This document shows positions 54,765 through 63,559 of a stretch of 64,000 nt of DNA, in pieces. The first letter of the stretch is position 1. Each line of letters starts with the position of its first letter. Source of the DNA: Marinobacter salarius. Its GTDB lineage: Bacteria > Pseudomonadota > Gammaproteobacteria > Pseudomonadales > Oleiphilaceae. Where the stretch lies: the NCBI RefSeq assembly GCF_032922745.1, contig NZ_CP136693.1:248001-312000 (forward strand). Reading direction: 5' to 3'. A model generated the notes under the pieces. It worked only from the letters and a program-made list of their open reading frames with translations. It searched no databases and was not told where the DNA came from. The position numbers and the translations under genes are program-made.

Positions 54765-55627
54765 CCTGGATCCAAGCCGTTGCTGACTGCGAACGTCGCG
54801 GTCAGCCCTATGTTTTGGTCACGGTACTGGGCGTAACAGGCTCGGTACCACGGGAGCCGGCCAGTAAGATGGTCGTCACCCGGGAACACAGCTACGACAC
54901 CATCGGCGGCGGCCACCTGGAATACCGGGTGATCGCCCGCGCCCGCGAGCGCCTGGCAAACCACGAATACAGCTACGAGCTGGCGCACTTCCCTCTGGGT
55001 GCCAGCCTTGGACAATGCTGTGGTGGTAGCGTGGCGGTCCTGCTGGAGGCCCAGTCCGGCGGCGATGCCCGCCTTGTGGTCTTTGGTGCGGGTCACGTCA
55101 GCCATGCCCTGATGCGTATCGTGGGTGATTTGCCCTGGCAGATCACCTGGGTCGACTCCCGGCAGGAATGTTTTCCGGACAGGACGCCCGACAACACCAC
55201 GGTTCATTGCACCGACGACCCGGTTGGGGACGTCCCTGAACTGTGCAGCAACGCCCATGTACTGATTCTGACCCACAACCACGCACTGGATTATGACCTC
55301 TGCCAGGCGCTGCTGAAACGGGACGATGTGCGCACGATCGGCCTGATCGGTTCGCAGACCAAGGCGGAGCGTTTTCGCCAACGCCTTGCTCACCGCGGGT
55401 ATACCGAAGCCGATATCGACCGCATCCGGTGCCCCGTCGGGCGCAGTGACATCCCGGGTAAGCGGCCCATGGAAGTCGCGGTGTCCATTTCCGCCGAGCT
55501 TCTTAGCCTGGTCGCTTCCGACACGGCCGAGAAACCATCAAAACGAGGCCTCTCCTGGGGGGCTCTCAAAGCGCTTACGAAAGAAGTTAAACCTAACGAG
55601 GTTGAAGTCGCGGGCCAGAAAACGTAA
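54749..55627 (+). CDS. xdhC: Xanthine dehydrogenase accessory protein XdhC
   Basis: Binds molybdenum cofactor, promotes its sulfuration and delivers it to XdhB. 292 residues with N-terminal GSVPREPASKMVV and GGGHLEYR, a Rossmann segment FGAGHVSHALMRI, THNHALDYDLCQALL and a C-terminal GLIGSQTKAERFRQRL and CPVGR. The start lies inside the end of xdhB. Confidence 0.94.
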   Translation: MQERLTWIQAVADCERRGQPYVLVTVLGVTGSVPREPASKMVVTREHSYDTIGGGHLEYRVIARARERLANHEYSYELAHFPLGASLGQCCGGSVAVLLEAQSGGDARLVVFGAGHVSHALMRIVGDLPWQITWVDSRQECFPDRTPDNTTVHCTDDPVGDVPELCSNAHVLILTHNHALDYDLCQALLKRDDVRTIGLIGSQTKAERFRQRLAHRGYTEADIDRIRCPVGRSDIPGKRPMEVAVSISAELLSLVASDTAEKPSKRGLSWGALKALTKEVKPNEVEVAGQKT

Positions 55628-55658
55628 CCCAGCAGACAACCTGACATCGCTGCCAACC

Positions 55659-55690
55659 CCGGGCCGGCGCCCGTTTGAGCGCTGGCCCGG
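55659..55690 (+). terminator. GC-rich hairpin after xdhC
   Basis: CCGGGCCGGCGC and GCGCTGGCCCGG form a 12-bp stem (one G-T pair) with an 8-nt loop, 32 bases after the xdhC stop. No T run follows, so termination may be partial. Confidence 0.5.
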
Positions 55691-55733
55691 CAAACACCCT
55701 GTCATTAAAAGTTCAATTTGCTCACAATTTTTC

Positions 55734-55783
55734 TTGACAAGTAATACATATTTGTACGAAGTTATCGGTCATAATGTATACAA
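55734..55783 (+). promoter_or_regulatory. Promoter/operator region of the 8-oxoguanine deaminase gene
   Basis: A consensus -35 TTGACA (55734-55739) is followed by A/T-rich DNA with no perfect -10. TGTATACAA (55775-55783), a copy of the purine-gene GTATAC box, is just 16 bases before the start codon, where a bound repressor would block initiation. Confidence 0.5.
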
Positions 55784-55798
55784 CGAAGAGCTGTAGGA

Positions 55799-57154
55799 AT
55801 GACCGAAACAGACCACAGATTATGGATTCACAATCCGCTTGCCTGCTCTGACCCAGGCGCAGCCGGCGGTATTGTCGTCACGGGAACAAGAATTGTGGAA
55901 AAAGTGGCCAGGGGGCAGCAACCTCACCAGCCCGTTAACGAGACCTTTGATGCTTCCGGGCATGTCCTGTTACCCGGCTTGGTAAATACCCACCATCACT
56001 TCTACCAAACCCTGACCCGAGCCTATTCCCCCGCGCTCAATAAAGAGTTATTTCCCTGGCTGACCACGCTTTACGATGTCTGGGCCAATCTCAACGACAG
56101 CCAGATGGCCCTGGCCAGCGAGTTGGCGATGGTCGAGCTGCTGATGTCGGGATGCACCACCGTAGCGGACCATCATTACGTCTTTTCCGGTGCCTTGGTA
56201 AACGCGATTGACTGCCAGGTCGAAACCGCCCAGCGCCTCGGCGTTCGAGCGGCACTGACTCGCGGGTCCATGAGCGTCGGGCGCGACGATGGCGGTCTGC
56301 CGCCACAGACCGTGGTGCAGGACGAGCAAACCATTGTCGATGACAGCCAGCGTCTTATCGACCGTTACCACCAGCGTGCTGAAGGGGCCATGACCACCAT
56401 CGCCCTGGCGCCTTGTTCACCGTTTTCAGTCAGCCGGGCATTGATGCGCGAGAGCGCGCGGCTTGCAGAGAACAACGACGTTCGCCTCCACACCCATCTT
56501 GCCGAAACCGAAGATGAGACCGCTTACTGCCAGAAGCTGTTTGGCATGCGCCCGCTGGATTATCTCGAGGACAGTGGCTGGCTCACCGATCGCACGTGGC
56601 TGGCCCATGGCATTCATTTCAATGACGACGAAATTCAGCGCCTTGGCCGTGCAGGCACGGGCATCGCTCACTGTCCCTCGTCAAACATGGTTCTGGGCTC
56701 AGGGCTGTGCCGGACCCTGGAACTCGAAGCGGCGGGCTCACCGGTCGGATTGGCGGTCGATGGATCAGCATCGAGCGACCACTCGAACCTTGCCTCGGAA
56801 ATGCGTCAGGCACTGCTTCTGGGCCGCCTGCGTTACTCGCCGAGCCAGGTAACACACGAAGCCGTCATCCGCTGGGCAACGCAAGGCTCGGCCCGTTGCC
56901 TGGGACGAACCGATATCGGTGGACTGGAGCCAGGCCAGCAGGCTGACCTGGCGCTGTTCAAACTTGATGAGCCGCGTTTCTCAGGCGCGGAGAATCCACT
57001 GGCGGCGTTGCTGCTGTGTGGTGCACAACGCGCTGACCGGGTCATGGTCGCCGGGCGCTGGAGAGTGACCGGCGGCCTGCCCTGCGACGTCGATCTTGAC
57101 GCGTTGATGGCACGCCATGATGAAGCAGCCCGCCAACTAAGGAGAGTTATTTAG
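55799..57154 (+). CDS. 8-oxoguanine deaminase
   Basis: A 451-residue TRZ/ATZ-type amidohydrolase converting 8-oxoguanine to urate. The metal site is built from NTHHHFYQTLTRAYSPALNK (His65 and His67), LHTHLAETEDE, HGIHFNDDE and CPSSNMVLGSGL, with Asp in GLAVDGSASSDHSN. The LTRAYSPALNKELFPWL stretch matches the Pseudomonas 8-oxoguanine deaminase group as I know it. It lies between xdhC and the xanthine/urate permease, consistent with direct entry to urate. It is paralogous to the enzyme at the left window edge. Confidence 0.92.
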   Translation: MTETDHRLWIHNPLACSDPGAAGGIVVTGTRIVEKVARGQQPHQPVNETFDASGHVLLPGLVNTHHHFYQTLTRAYSPALNKELFPWLTTLYDVWANLNDSQMALASELAMVELLMSGCTTVADHHYVFSGALVNAIDCQVETAQRLGVRAALTRGSMSVGRDDGGLPPQTVVQDEQTIVDDSQRLIDRYHQRAEGAMTTIALAPCSPFSVSRALMRESARLAENNDVRLHTHLAETEDETAYCQKLFGMRPLDYLEDSGWLTDRTWLAHGIHFNDDEIQRLGRAGTGIAHCPSSNMVLGSGLCRTLELEAAGSPVGLAVDGSASSDHSNLASEMRQALLLGRLRYSPSQVTHEAVIRWATQGSARCLGRTDIGGLEPGQQADLALFKLDEPRFSGAENPLAALLLCGAQRADRVMVAGRWRVTGGLPCDVDLDALMARHDEAARQLRRVI

Positions 57155-57224
57155 AAAATCTTTGTAGAGCTATTGGTAGTCAACAGTCAGGCATTCCTAC
57201 AAAAACAACACCTAGGAGAGACTC

Positions 57225-58613
57225 ATGACAACAAGTACATCCGAACGGCCAGATACCGGTCCAGGTGACCGTTATAGCACCCGCGACGTTAATTCCATGC
57301 CGCCCTTGCGCCGTGCGATACCGCTGGGCATTCAACATGTTCTGGCGATGTTCGTTAGCAACGTGACCGTGCCAATCATCATCGCCGGGGCGGCGGACCT
57401 GCCTCCCGATCAGACGGCTTTTATGGTTCAGGCCGCGATGTTTGTCGCTGGCATCGCTACTCTGTTGCAGTCCCTGGGCCTGGGGCCCATCGGTGCTCGC
57501 CTTCCTATTGTTATGGGGACCAGCTTCGGATTCGTACCGGTCCTGATTCCCATAGCCATCGGCATGGGGTTGCCCGCCGCCCTTGGAGCAGCGTTGTGCG
57601 GTGGCGTCGCGATGGCGCTAATGGGGTTGTTTCTTCCCTGGTTCCGGTTTTTGTTCCCGCCAGTGGTGACTGGAACCTTTGTCGTGATGCTGGGCATTCT
57701 GTTGATGCCCGTTGGTCTTGCCTACGCCGGTGGTGGTTTCGGCGTGTCGGATTTCGGCGCCCCCCATCACATCGGACTGGCCTCGCTTGTTCTCGTCGTC
57801 ACCGTGGGGCTTCACCAGTTCGGCCGAGGTATCTGGAGTGAAGTTGCCCCACTGGCCGGTTTGCTGGTTGGCTTCGTTGCTGCCGCGGCTTTTGGCTATG
57901 TCGATTTCTCCAAGGTGGGCGATGCCGACTGGGTGACGTTCCCCACCCCGCTGGGCATTGGTATCGAGTTCCATATGGCCGCCATCATCCCCGTGGTGGT
58001 GCTGTCGCTGGTCACCGTGGCCGAATCCATCGGCGATATAGTGGGCACCACCGCGGGCGGGCTGAACCGTGAACCCACCAAGAAGGAACTCTCCGGCGGC
58101 GTCATGGCCGATGGCATCGCGAGCGTGTTTGCCGCTGTTTTCAATGCGTTCCCCCAGATCAGTTTCAGCCAGAACGTAGGCATGGTTGCATTGACGGGCG
58201 TCGTTAGCCGCTATGTGGTGGCGATTGGCGGCGGATTCCTGGTGTTGGCCGGCCTGTTGCCAAAGCTCGGCGGTCTCGTTTCCAGTATTCCTAACGCGGT
58301 GCTCGGCGGTGCGGTACTGCTGATGTTCGGTATGATCGCCAGTGCCGGCATTAAGATGCTCAGCCAGGTGCCGTTCGACAAGCGCAACATGCTGATCATT
58401 GGCACCTCGCTGACCATCGCGGTGGGTTTTCCGGCGCAAGAAGGGCTCTATGCCAACCTGTCCGAAAACCTGCAAGCGATGATCGAATCCGGTTTGATCC
58501 CCGGGGCCATTACCGCCATCGCGTTGAACCTTATTCTTCCAAAAGTCCATAAACCGGCGCCCGATGACGCTGAACGGACAGAAAGCACTGTGATAAAACC
58601 TGATTCACTTTGA
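57225..58613 (+). CDS. NCS2 family xanthine/urate permease
   Basis: 462 residues with about 12-14 membrane segments. The QH motif is in PLGIQHVLAMFVSNVTVP, TM3 has RLPIVMGTSFGFVPV, TM8 the ESIGDIVGTTAG loop, and the NAT signature SFSQNVGMVALTG is present (QNxG with a final TG). Such proteins import xanthine, uric acid or uracil with protons. TAGGAGAG precedes the ATG. It complements the AzgA-type permease at 46775, which has a different purine preference. Confidence 0.92.
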   Translation: MTTSTSERPDTGPGDRYSTRDVNSMPPLRRAIPLGIQHVLAMFVSNVTVPIIIAGAADLPPDQTAFMVQAAMFVAGIATLLQSLGLGPIGARLPIVMGTSFGFVPVLIPIAIGMGLPAALGAALCGGVAMALMGLFLPWFRFLFPPVVTGTFVVMLGILLMPVGLAYAGGGFGVSDFGAPHHIGLASLVLVVTVGLHQFGRGIWSEVAPLAGLLVGFVAAAAFGYVDFSKVGDADWVTFPTPLGIGIEFHMAAIIPVVVLSLVTVAESIGDIVGTTAGGLNREPTKKELSGGVMADGIASVFAAVFNAFPQISFSQNVGMVALTGVVSRYVVAIGGGFLVLAGLLPKLGGLVSSIPNAVLGGAVLLMFGMIASAGIKMLSQVPFDKRNMLIIGTSLTIAVGFPAQEGLYANLSENLQAMIESGLIPGAITAIALNLILPKVHKPAPDDAERTESTVIKPDSL

Positions 58614-58621
58614 ACATCCGG

Positions 58622-58640
58622 AGGGGCCGGGAGAGCCCCT
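58622..58640 (+). terminator. Short hairpin after the permease gene
   Basis: AGGGGC and GCCCCT form a 6-bp stem with a 7-nt loop directly behind the stop codon. There is no T run, so it is a weak terminator candidate. Confidence 0.35.
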
Positions 58641-58724
58641 TGGACGCCGTTATTTCACTCAAGGAGGGAGGGACAAGAGAAGGCGTTTCGTCGGACAGCA
58701 ATACGCAATCGCCCAGGAGTACCG

Positions 58725-60647
58725 ATGAGCATTCGCCTAAAGCTAATCATGGGAATGGGGGCAGCACTGCTTGCCAGCACGTTGCTGCTGGTTTCCCTTA
58801 ATATCGTCCAGATGCGCGGGCTTCTTGATCGATACCTGCTCAACTCCGCCCTGCCATCCAGCCTGGAGGCCATAGCAAATTCCGTTGAGCGTGACCTCCA
58901 GGCGCCTATTACAGCGTCACGGCTGATCGCGGGGAACAGCTACCTCAAAGAGTGGATAGGCGACAACGAACCACAGCAGGGGCTCGCCCCCGCCACCCGG
59001 TATCTCGAGGGGGTCAGACGCAGCCAGGAGGCCGCCTCCGCACACTTCGTGTCGGTAAACACGGGCAACTACTACACCCATCAGGGCATCGACAGGGTGG
59101 TGACTCCCCAGGCGGACCGCTGGTTCTATAATTTCCTGGAAAGCGGCGAGACGATGGAGCTATCGCTGGACGTGGACAAAGCGACGGGTAAACCTACCCT
59201 CTTCATCAATGCCCGCATGGAGGATGGCGGCGAGGCTATCGCAGTAACCGGCGTTGGAATCGGGCTTGATCAGATGGCTGAGCGAATCAGGGAATTCCGC
59301 TTTGGTGAAACCGGTATCGTTTACCTGGTGTCTGAAACCGGCCAGGTCAACATTCATCCTGACCTGCAGCAAACAGATCAGCCCCTATCGAAGGTTATTT
59401 CTCCAACGGCCGCCGCCGAACTGTTGAAAGACCCGACATACCATCTGACCGAGTTTGATCGTGATGGCCGTCGCTTCATCGCCGCCAGCCTGCCTCTGTC
59501 GATCACGGACTGGCGTGTCGTTGTAGAGGTTCCGTCTACCGAGATCTACGGCGAAGCCAGCCGGGCCAACCAGACCTCCTTGCTCGTCGGCGTCCTCGTG
59601 GCTCTTGTTTTCCTCGGCATCATAGCTTTGGTCGCCACTCGCATGACGAAGCCACTGACGAAAATCACTCGGGCGTTGACCGAAATTGCCAAGGGTGGCG
59701 GCGATCTCACCCAGGAACTGGCGGTTGAACGCAAAGACGAGCTGGGCCAATTGGCGACCGGGTTTAACCAGTTTGTCGGGGCACAACGAGAGATGGTTCG
59801 GGGTCTTTTGGAGACGGCAATCCGGCTCAAGGCCTTTGTCGATCAAACCTCCACTGTGATGACGGCCAACACCGACCGGGCCAAGGAACAAAGCAGCCTG
59901 ACGGACTCCGTCGCCACGGCGGTGTGCGAGATGGAAGCCACGGTTCAGGAGATTGCCAAAAGCGCCACGGAAACGGCAAACCAGCTGGAGCAGGTCGGCA
60001 ACAGCGCCAGTGACATTCGTGAAGGCATGTCGCGTTCCATCGCCCAGGTCGAGGGAATGGCGAATAACATCCGCGAATCGGCCTCGGCGATCCAGCAGTT
60101 GGCTACCGAAGCGCGGGATATTGGCCAGGTGATCGAAGTGATCAATGCCATATCCGATCAGACCAATCTACTGGCTTTGAACGCAGCGATCGAAGCGGCC
60201 CGGGCCGGCGAACATGGGCGCGGGTTCTCGGTGGTTGCTGACGAAGTTCGCAGCCTTGCACAGAAGACGCAATCATCTACCAAGCAAATTCGAACCATTA
60301 TCGAGCGTTTGCAGGAGGGCTCCGAGCGTGCGGTCGAGACGATGGCCACAAGCGAGAAAGCCACCGAAGAAACCGTCAGTACCTCCGCCAGCATGGGCAA
60401 AGCCCTGGATGGAATCGGCGAGAACGTGGACCGGATTGTAGAGATGAGCCACCAGGTGGCTGCAGCAACCGAAGAACAGAGCTCCGTCACCGAGGAGATC
60501 AGCTCAAACGTTCAGGACATCTCTCATCTCAGCGCACGTTCGAGTGAGGACATGACGGCAGCCAGCCGTGAAATTGAAGAATTACGTGCGATGGCGGAAA
60601 AGCTTGAAGCTCAAATGAAAGCGTTCCGGCTCGACCGTGAAGACTGA
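58725..60647 (+). CDS. Methyl-accepting chemotaxis protein with Cache sensor
   Basis: 640 residues: TM1 at about 8-28 (MGMGAALLASTLLLVSLNIV), a periplasmic double-Cache-type domain of about 245 residues (AHFVSVNTGNYYTHQGIDR, WFYNFLESGETMELSLDVDK, GVGIGLDQMAERI), TM2 at about 284-304, HAMP, and a signalling domain with the conserved hairpin ISDQTNLLALNAAIEAARAG. There is no C-terminal NWETF-type methyltransferase tether. AGGAG precedes the ATG. The position at the end of the purine locus makes a purine-related ligand a fair hypothesis, as in the purine chemoreceptor McpH of Pseudomonas. Confidence 0.92.
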   Translation: MSIRLKLIMGMGAALLASTLLLVSLNIVQMRGLLDRYLLNSALPSSLEAIANSVERDLQAPITASRLIAGNSYLKEWIGDNEPQQGLAPATRYLEGVRRSQEAASAHFVSVNTGNYYTHQGIDRVVTPQADRWFYNFLESGETMELSLDVDKATGKPTLFINARMEDGGEAIAVTGVGIGLDQMAERIREFRFGETGIVYLVSETGQVNIHPDLQQTDQPLSKVISPTAAAELLKDPTYHLTEFDRDGRRFIAASLPLSITDWRVVVEVPSTEIYGEASRANQTSLLVGVLVALVFLGIIALVATRMTKPLTKITRALTEIAKGGGDLTQELAVERKDELGQLATGFNQFVGAQREMVRGLLETAIRLKAFVDQTSTVMTANTDRAKEQSSLTDSVATAVCEMEATVQEIAKSATETANQLEQVGNSASDIREGMSRSIAQVEGMANNIRESASAIQQLATEARDIGQVIEVINAISDQTNLLALNAAIEAARAGEHGRGFSVVADEVRSLAQKTQSSTKQIRTIIERLQEGSERAVETMATSEKATEETVSTSASMGKALDGIGENVDRIVEMSHQVAAATEEQSSVTEEISSNVQDISHLSARSSEDMTAASREIEELRAMAEKLEAQMKAFRLDRED

Positions 60648-60714
60648 CTTAATGAAGAAAAGATTCGGGCGCTATACAGCTCATCCAACAACGACTAACT
60701 AGAGGGAGCCATCA

Positions 60715-61527
60715 GTGAAACAGATATTCGCCGCCTGCCTGCTGTTTGCCTGGACCGCCCAGGCAACTGCGCAGACATACGTGGTTGGGGTAGAACAGGG
60801 AAACTTCCTGCCCCATTACGGGGTTGACGAACAAGGCCAATACAATGGCTTCGCCCGTGAACTACTGGACCTTTTCGCCGAACATGCCGGCGTAACCTTC
60901 ATCTATAAACCCTTGCCGGTCGATGAATTGATGCCGGCCCTCGTTGAAGGCGAGGTGGACTTCAAGTACCCGGATCATCCCGACTGGGCCCGTTCGGCAA
61001 AAACCGAGGACAGGATCAGCTACAGCCGCCCCGTCGTGGAATATGTTGACGGCGTTCTGGTGTCTCCGCGGCGACTCGGCCTGGATGGGGACCACCTCAA
61101 ACGCATCGGCCTTGTCGATGGCTGGACGGCCCGGGGATACGAGGAAAAGATCGAAGCCTCACAGATACTTCCGGTGCCCAGCGACAGCCTGCCCGAAATG
61201 ATTCACCAGGCGTTGCTGAAGAACAGCGACGGCGCTTACTACAACGTGGTGGTCGCCCTGCACCACATCAACAATGTTCGGGTAAGACCGGGCGTTCTCG
61301 TGTTCGACCCCAACCTCCCGCATACCCGAAGCTCCTACCGGCTTTCAACGATCAGGCATGGGGATTTGCTGCCACGCTTCAACAGTTTTCTTGATGAGCG
61401 CCACGAACAGGTCGCGGCGATCAAGGCCAAGCATCGGGTAGAGGCCAACATTGGCACCGAGTACTTTGGCATGGAGCAATGGAAAGTGGACTTTCTCAAA
61501 CGGCAAAAGGCGAAAAACACTCAGTGA
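60715..61527 (+). CDS. Orphan periplasmic solute-binding protein (SBP_bac_3 type)
   Basis: 270 residues with a signal peptide (MKQIFAACLLFAWTAQATAQ) and the type-II binding-protein fold: VVGVEQGNFLPHYGVDEQGQ, YNGFARELLDLFAEHAGV, LVEGEVDFKYPDHPDWARS and SYSRPVVEYVDGVL. The start is a GTG after GAGGGAG. No ABC permease or ATPase is adjacent. It may present a ligand to the chemoreceptor encoded 67 bases upstream, or work in another way; the ligand cannot be told. Confidence 0.85.
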   Translation: MKQIFAACLLFAWTAQATAQTYVVGVEQGNFLPHYGVDEQGQYNGFARELLDLFAEHAGVTFIYKPLPVDELMPALVEGEVDFKYPDHPDWARSAKTEDRISYSRPVVEYVDGVLVSPRRLGLDGDHLKRIGLVDGWTARGYEEKIEASQILPVPSDSLPEMIHQALLKNSDGAYYNVVVALHHINNVRVRPGVLVFDPNLPHTRSSYRLSTIRHGDLLPRFNSFLDERHEQVAAIKAKHRVEANIGTEYFGMEQWKVDFLKRQKAKNTQ

Positions 61528-61568
61528 CACTGACCCTCTCGCCGTATTCTGGCCCGAACTGATCACGG

Positions 61569-62171
61569 CTACTGAGGGCACAGCTCCGTTTCCAGCCAAC
61601 GGCGCACTTCATGCCGGTGACGCCTGCGGTTGAGCTGTTCACTGTGGATATCGCGGGGGAAAATTTCCGATGCACCGTCATGTCTTAGCCAGAAGCGCCG
61701 GCGTACACCCACGGCATAGCGGCTGGGGCCGTGAACCACTGCGGCCCGAATTTCTACAGCAGTAACATCCTCGAACAGGTAGTCGCTGTCACTGTCGCTA
61801 TCGTCACTTCGGCGGCCCAGGATGATGTTGCGGAACGACCCCAGCACCAGGTAGCCACCTGGCTGCAGCGGCCCCTGCCGCAGAACCTGGTGTACATTGC
61901 TGTCGTCTGCCCCAACCCGGCGATACTCGGTAACGGTCAGGGTTCTCTCTTCACCGCTACGGGTTTGCAGCACCACCTGCACACACTGCACATGGATGGT
62001 TTCCTTGCCCATATTCACCAGCAGACACAGGGCGTCCGGGTTCTCGTTCTGGGCATGGTGAATAACCATATAGGGGCGATTATTACGCTGATACTGGATC
62101 AGGAACAACTGAAAATAAACGATCCAGATAACCGCCATGACGGCGCTGCTGATGGGGCTTATGTATTCCAT
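61569..62171 (-). CDS. Membrane-anchored protein of unknown function
   Basis: 200 residues. One N-terminal transmembrane helix (SAVMAVIWIVYFQLFLIQY) is followed by a cytoplasmic domain rich in beta strands (YMVIHHAQNENPDALCLLVN, HVQCVQVVLQT), an acidic DSDSDSD turn near 125, and an Arg/His-rich tail (RRRHRHEVRR). I recognise no family. It is 80 bases downstream of the PAS chemoreceptor on the same strand, so the two may be co-transcribed and this protein might place the soluble receptor near the membrane; that is speculation. Confidence 0.6.
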   Translation of the reverse strand: MEYISPISSAVMAVIWIVYFQLFLIQYQRNNRPYMVIHHAQNENPDALCLLVNMGKETIHVQCVQVVLQTRSGEERTLTVTEYRRVGADDSNVHQVLRQGPLQPGGYLVLGSFRNIILGRRSDDSDSDSDYLFEDVTAVEIRAAVVHGPSRYAVGVRRRFWLRHDGASEIFPRDIHSEQLNRRRHRHEVRRWLETELCPQ

Positions 62172-62251
62172 TTGCTCTCCTGGTTCAGCCGACTTATGCG
62201 CTTACACGTTCTGTCGATACACCAGGATTTCAACCCCATCTCCGAAACAGA

Positions 62252-63559
62252 TCACCCCTCGCTACTCAACCGCGCCACCACCGCCGCCAGATCCGTCATG
62301 CCCTTTTCCACCTGCTGAATACCGGTAGCAATGCCGGAGATTTCGTCCGAGCTGCGGCGTGAAAGCGTTGACACCCCGTCCATATTCGCGCGCAGGGACT
62401 CAATCAAGTGGCTGTTCTTGCCCACCACTGTGGAAATTTCTTCCAGGGATTCAGCAGTCTTTGCAGCCAGTTTACGCACCTCGTCGGCCACCACCGCGAA
62501 CCCCCGCCCCATTTCGCCGGCACGGGCGGCTTCGATCGCAGCGTTCAGGGCCAACAGGTTGGTTTGCTCTGCCACAGTGCGAATGGTGCTGACAATACTG
62601 CCAATCTGCTCGGCCTGAATTTCCAGATCCCGACTGACTTCAGTGGCGCTAGCCACCTCTATCAGTGCCGACTCCGAGGTTTCTACCGCAAGGTTGAGAG
62701 CTCGAGTGGCTTCAGCAGCAATCTGTGACGTCTCCTCGGAAGTGGCGGCGGCAACGTCGGCCGCCTCACGGGCATTGTTCACCCGCGCGGTAATGTCCGA
62801 GGCAAACTTGATCACCTTGTATACCTGCCCGCCAGCATCCAGCACAGGGCTGTAGGTGGCTTCCAGCCAGATACTTTTGCCGCTCCTGTCTCTGCGCTCA
62901 AACTGCCCTGAAAAACTCTCACCATGAGCCAACCGCTTCCAGAAGTCCGGATTATCGCGATAGAAATCATCAAAGCAGAACATCCTGTGGTGCTGATGGA
63001 TGATCTCGTCCTTGGCGTAGCCGGTGGTGGCCAGGAAGTTCTCGTTGGCCTCCAGTATCGTGCCGTCGGGCGTGAACTTGATGACGGCCATGTAGCGGTC
63101 GAGGGCATCAAGCATGGCGGTATCATCCGCCACTTTGTCCTGGGCGGCAGTCGCGTCTGTTGCCAGTTTGATGACCTTGAAGACTTTCCCGTCCTCATCG
63201 GTGACGGGGAAATAGGTGGCCTCCAGCCAGACACGCCGACCATCCTTGGCAAAGCGGGGGAATGTGCCCTGTTTCTTGATACCGCGCCCGAGATCCTCCC
63301 AGAAGTGCTGGTATTCCAACGACGCCGTATAGCTTGAGTCACACAGCGCCCGGTGGTGCTTGCCAATGACCTCCTGGCGCTCGTACCCGACAATGGATAG
63401 CAGGATATCATTGGCAGACTCTACAATTCCCGAAGGGCTGAACTCGATATACCCGATCTGGGAGGCAATGGCATTCAGGGTTTGCTGAATCCTCTCCTGT
63501 TCGCCCCTGGAGACCGTTAACTGATCCGTCAATTCCGCAATACGATGGCGCCCAAACAT
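62252..63559 (-). CDS. Soluble double-PAS chemoreceptor
   Basis: 435 residues with no transmembrane segment, from the ATG at 63559 (GGGAGAG upstream); a start 11 codons earlier is less likely. Two PAS domains of the Aer/BdlA type follow a short coil: IGYIEFSPSGIVESANDILLS with WLEATYFPVTDEDGKVFKVIK, then VIKFTPDGTILEANENFLATTG with WLEATYSPVLDAGGQVYKVIK. The signalling domain carries EQTNLLALNAAIEAARAGEMG. The two PAS domains are clear internal duplicates. Such proteins often sense redox state or haem/flavin ligands and signal to CheA from the cytoplasm. Confidence 0.92.
   Translation of the reverse strand: MFGRHRIAELTDQLTVSRGEQERIQQTLNAIASQIGYIEFSPSGIVESANDILLSIVGYERQEVIGKHHRALCDSSYTASLEYQHFWEDLGRGIKKQGTFPRFAKDGRRVWLEATYFPVTDEDGKVFKVIKLATDATAAQDKVADDTAMLDALDRYMAVIKFTPDGTILEANENFLATTGYAKDEIIHQHHRMFCFDDFYRDNPDFWKRLAHGESFSGQFERRDRSGKSIWLEATYSPVLDAGGQVYKVIKFASDITARVNNAREAADVAAATSEETSQIAAEATRALNLAVETSESALIEVASATEVSRDLEIQAEQIGSIVSTIRTVAEQTNLLALNAAIEAARAGEMGRGFAVVADEVRKLAAKTAESLEEISTVVGKNSHLIESLRANMDGVSTLSRRSSDEISGIATGIQQVEKGMTDLAAVVARLSSEG

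Noticed and set aside
57618..58550. 310-codon - strand frame opposite the NCS2 permease
   Set aside because: His/Asn/Gln-rich antisense translation of a hydrophobic membrane protein; no family features.
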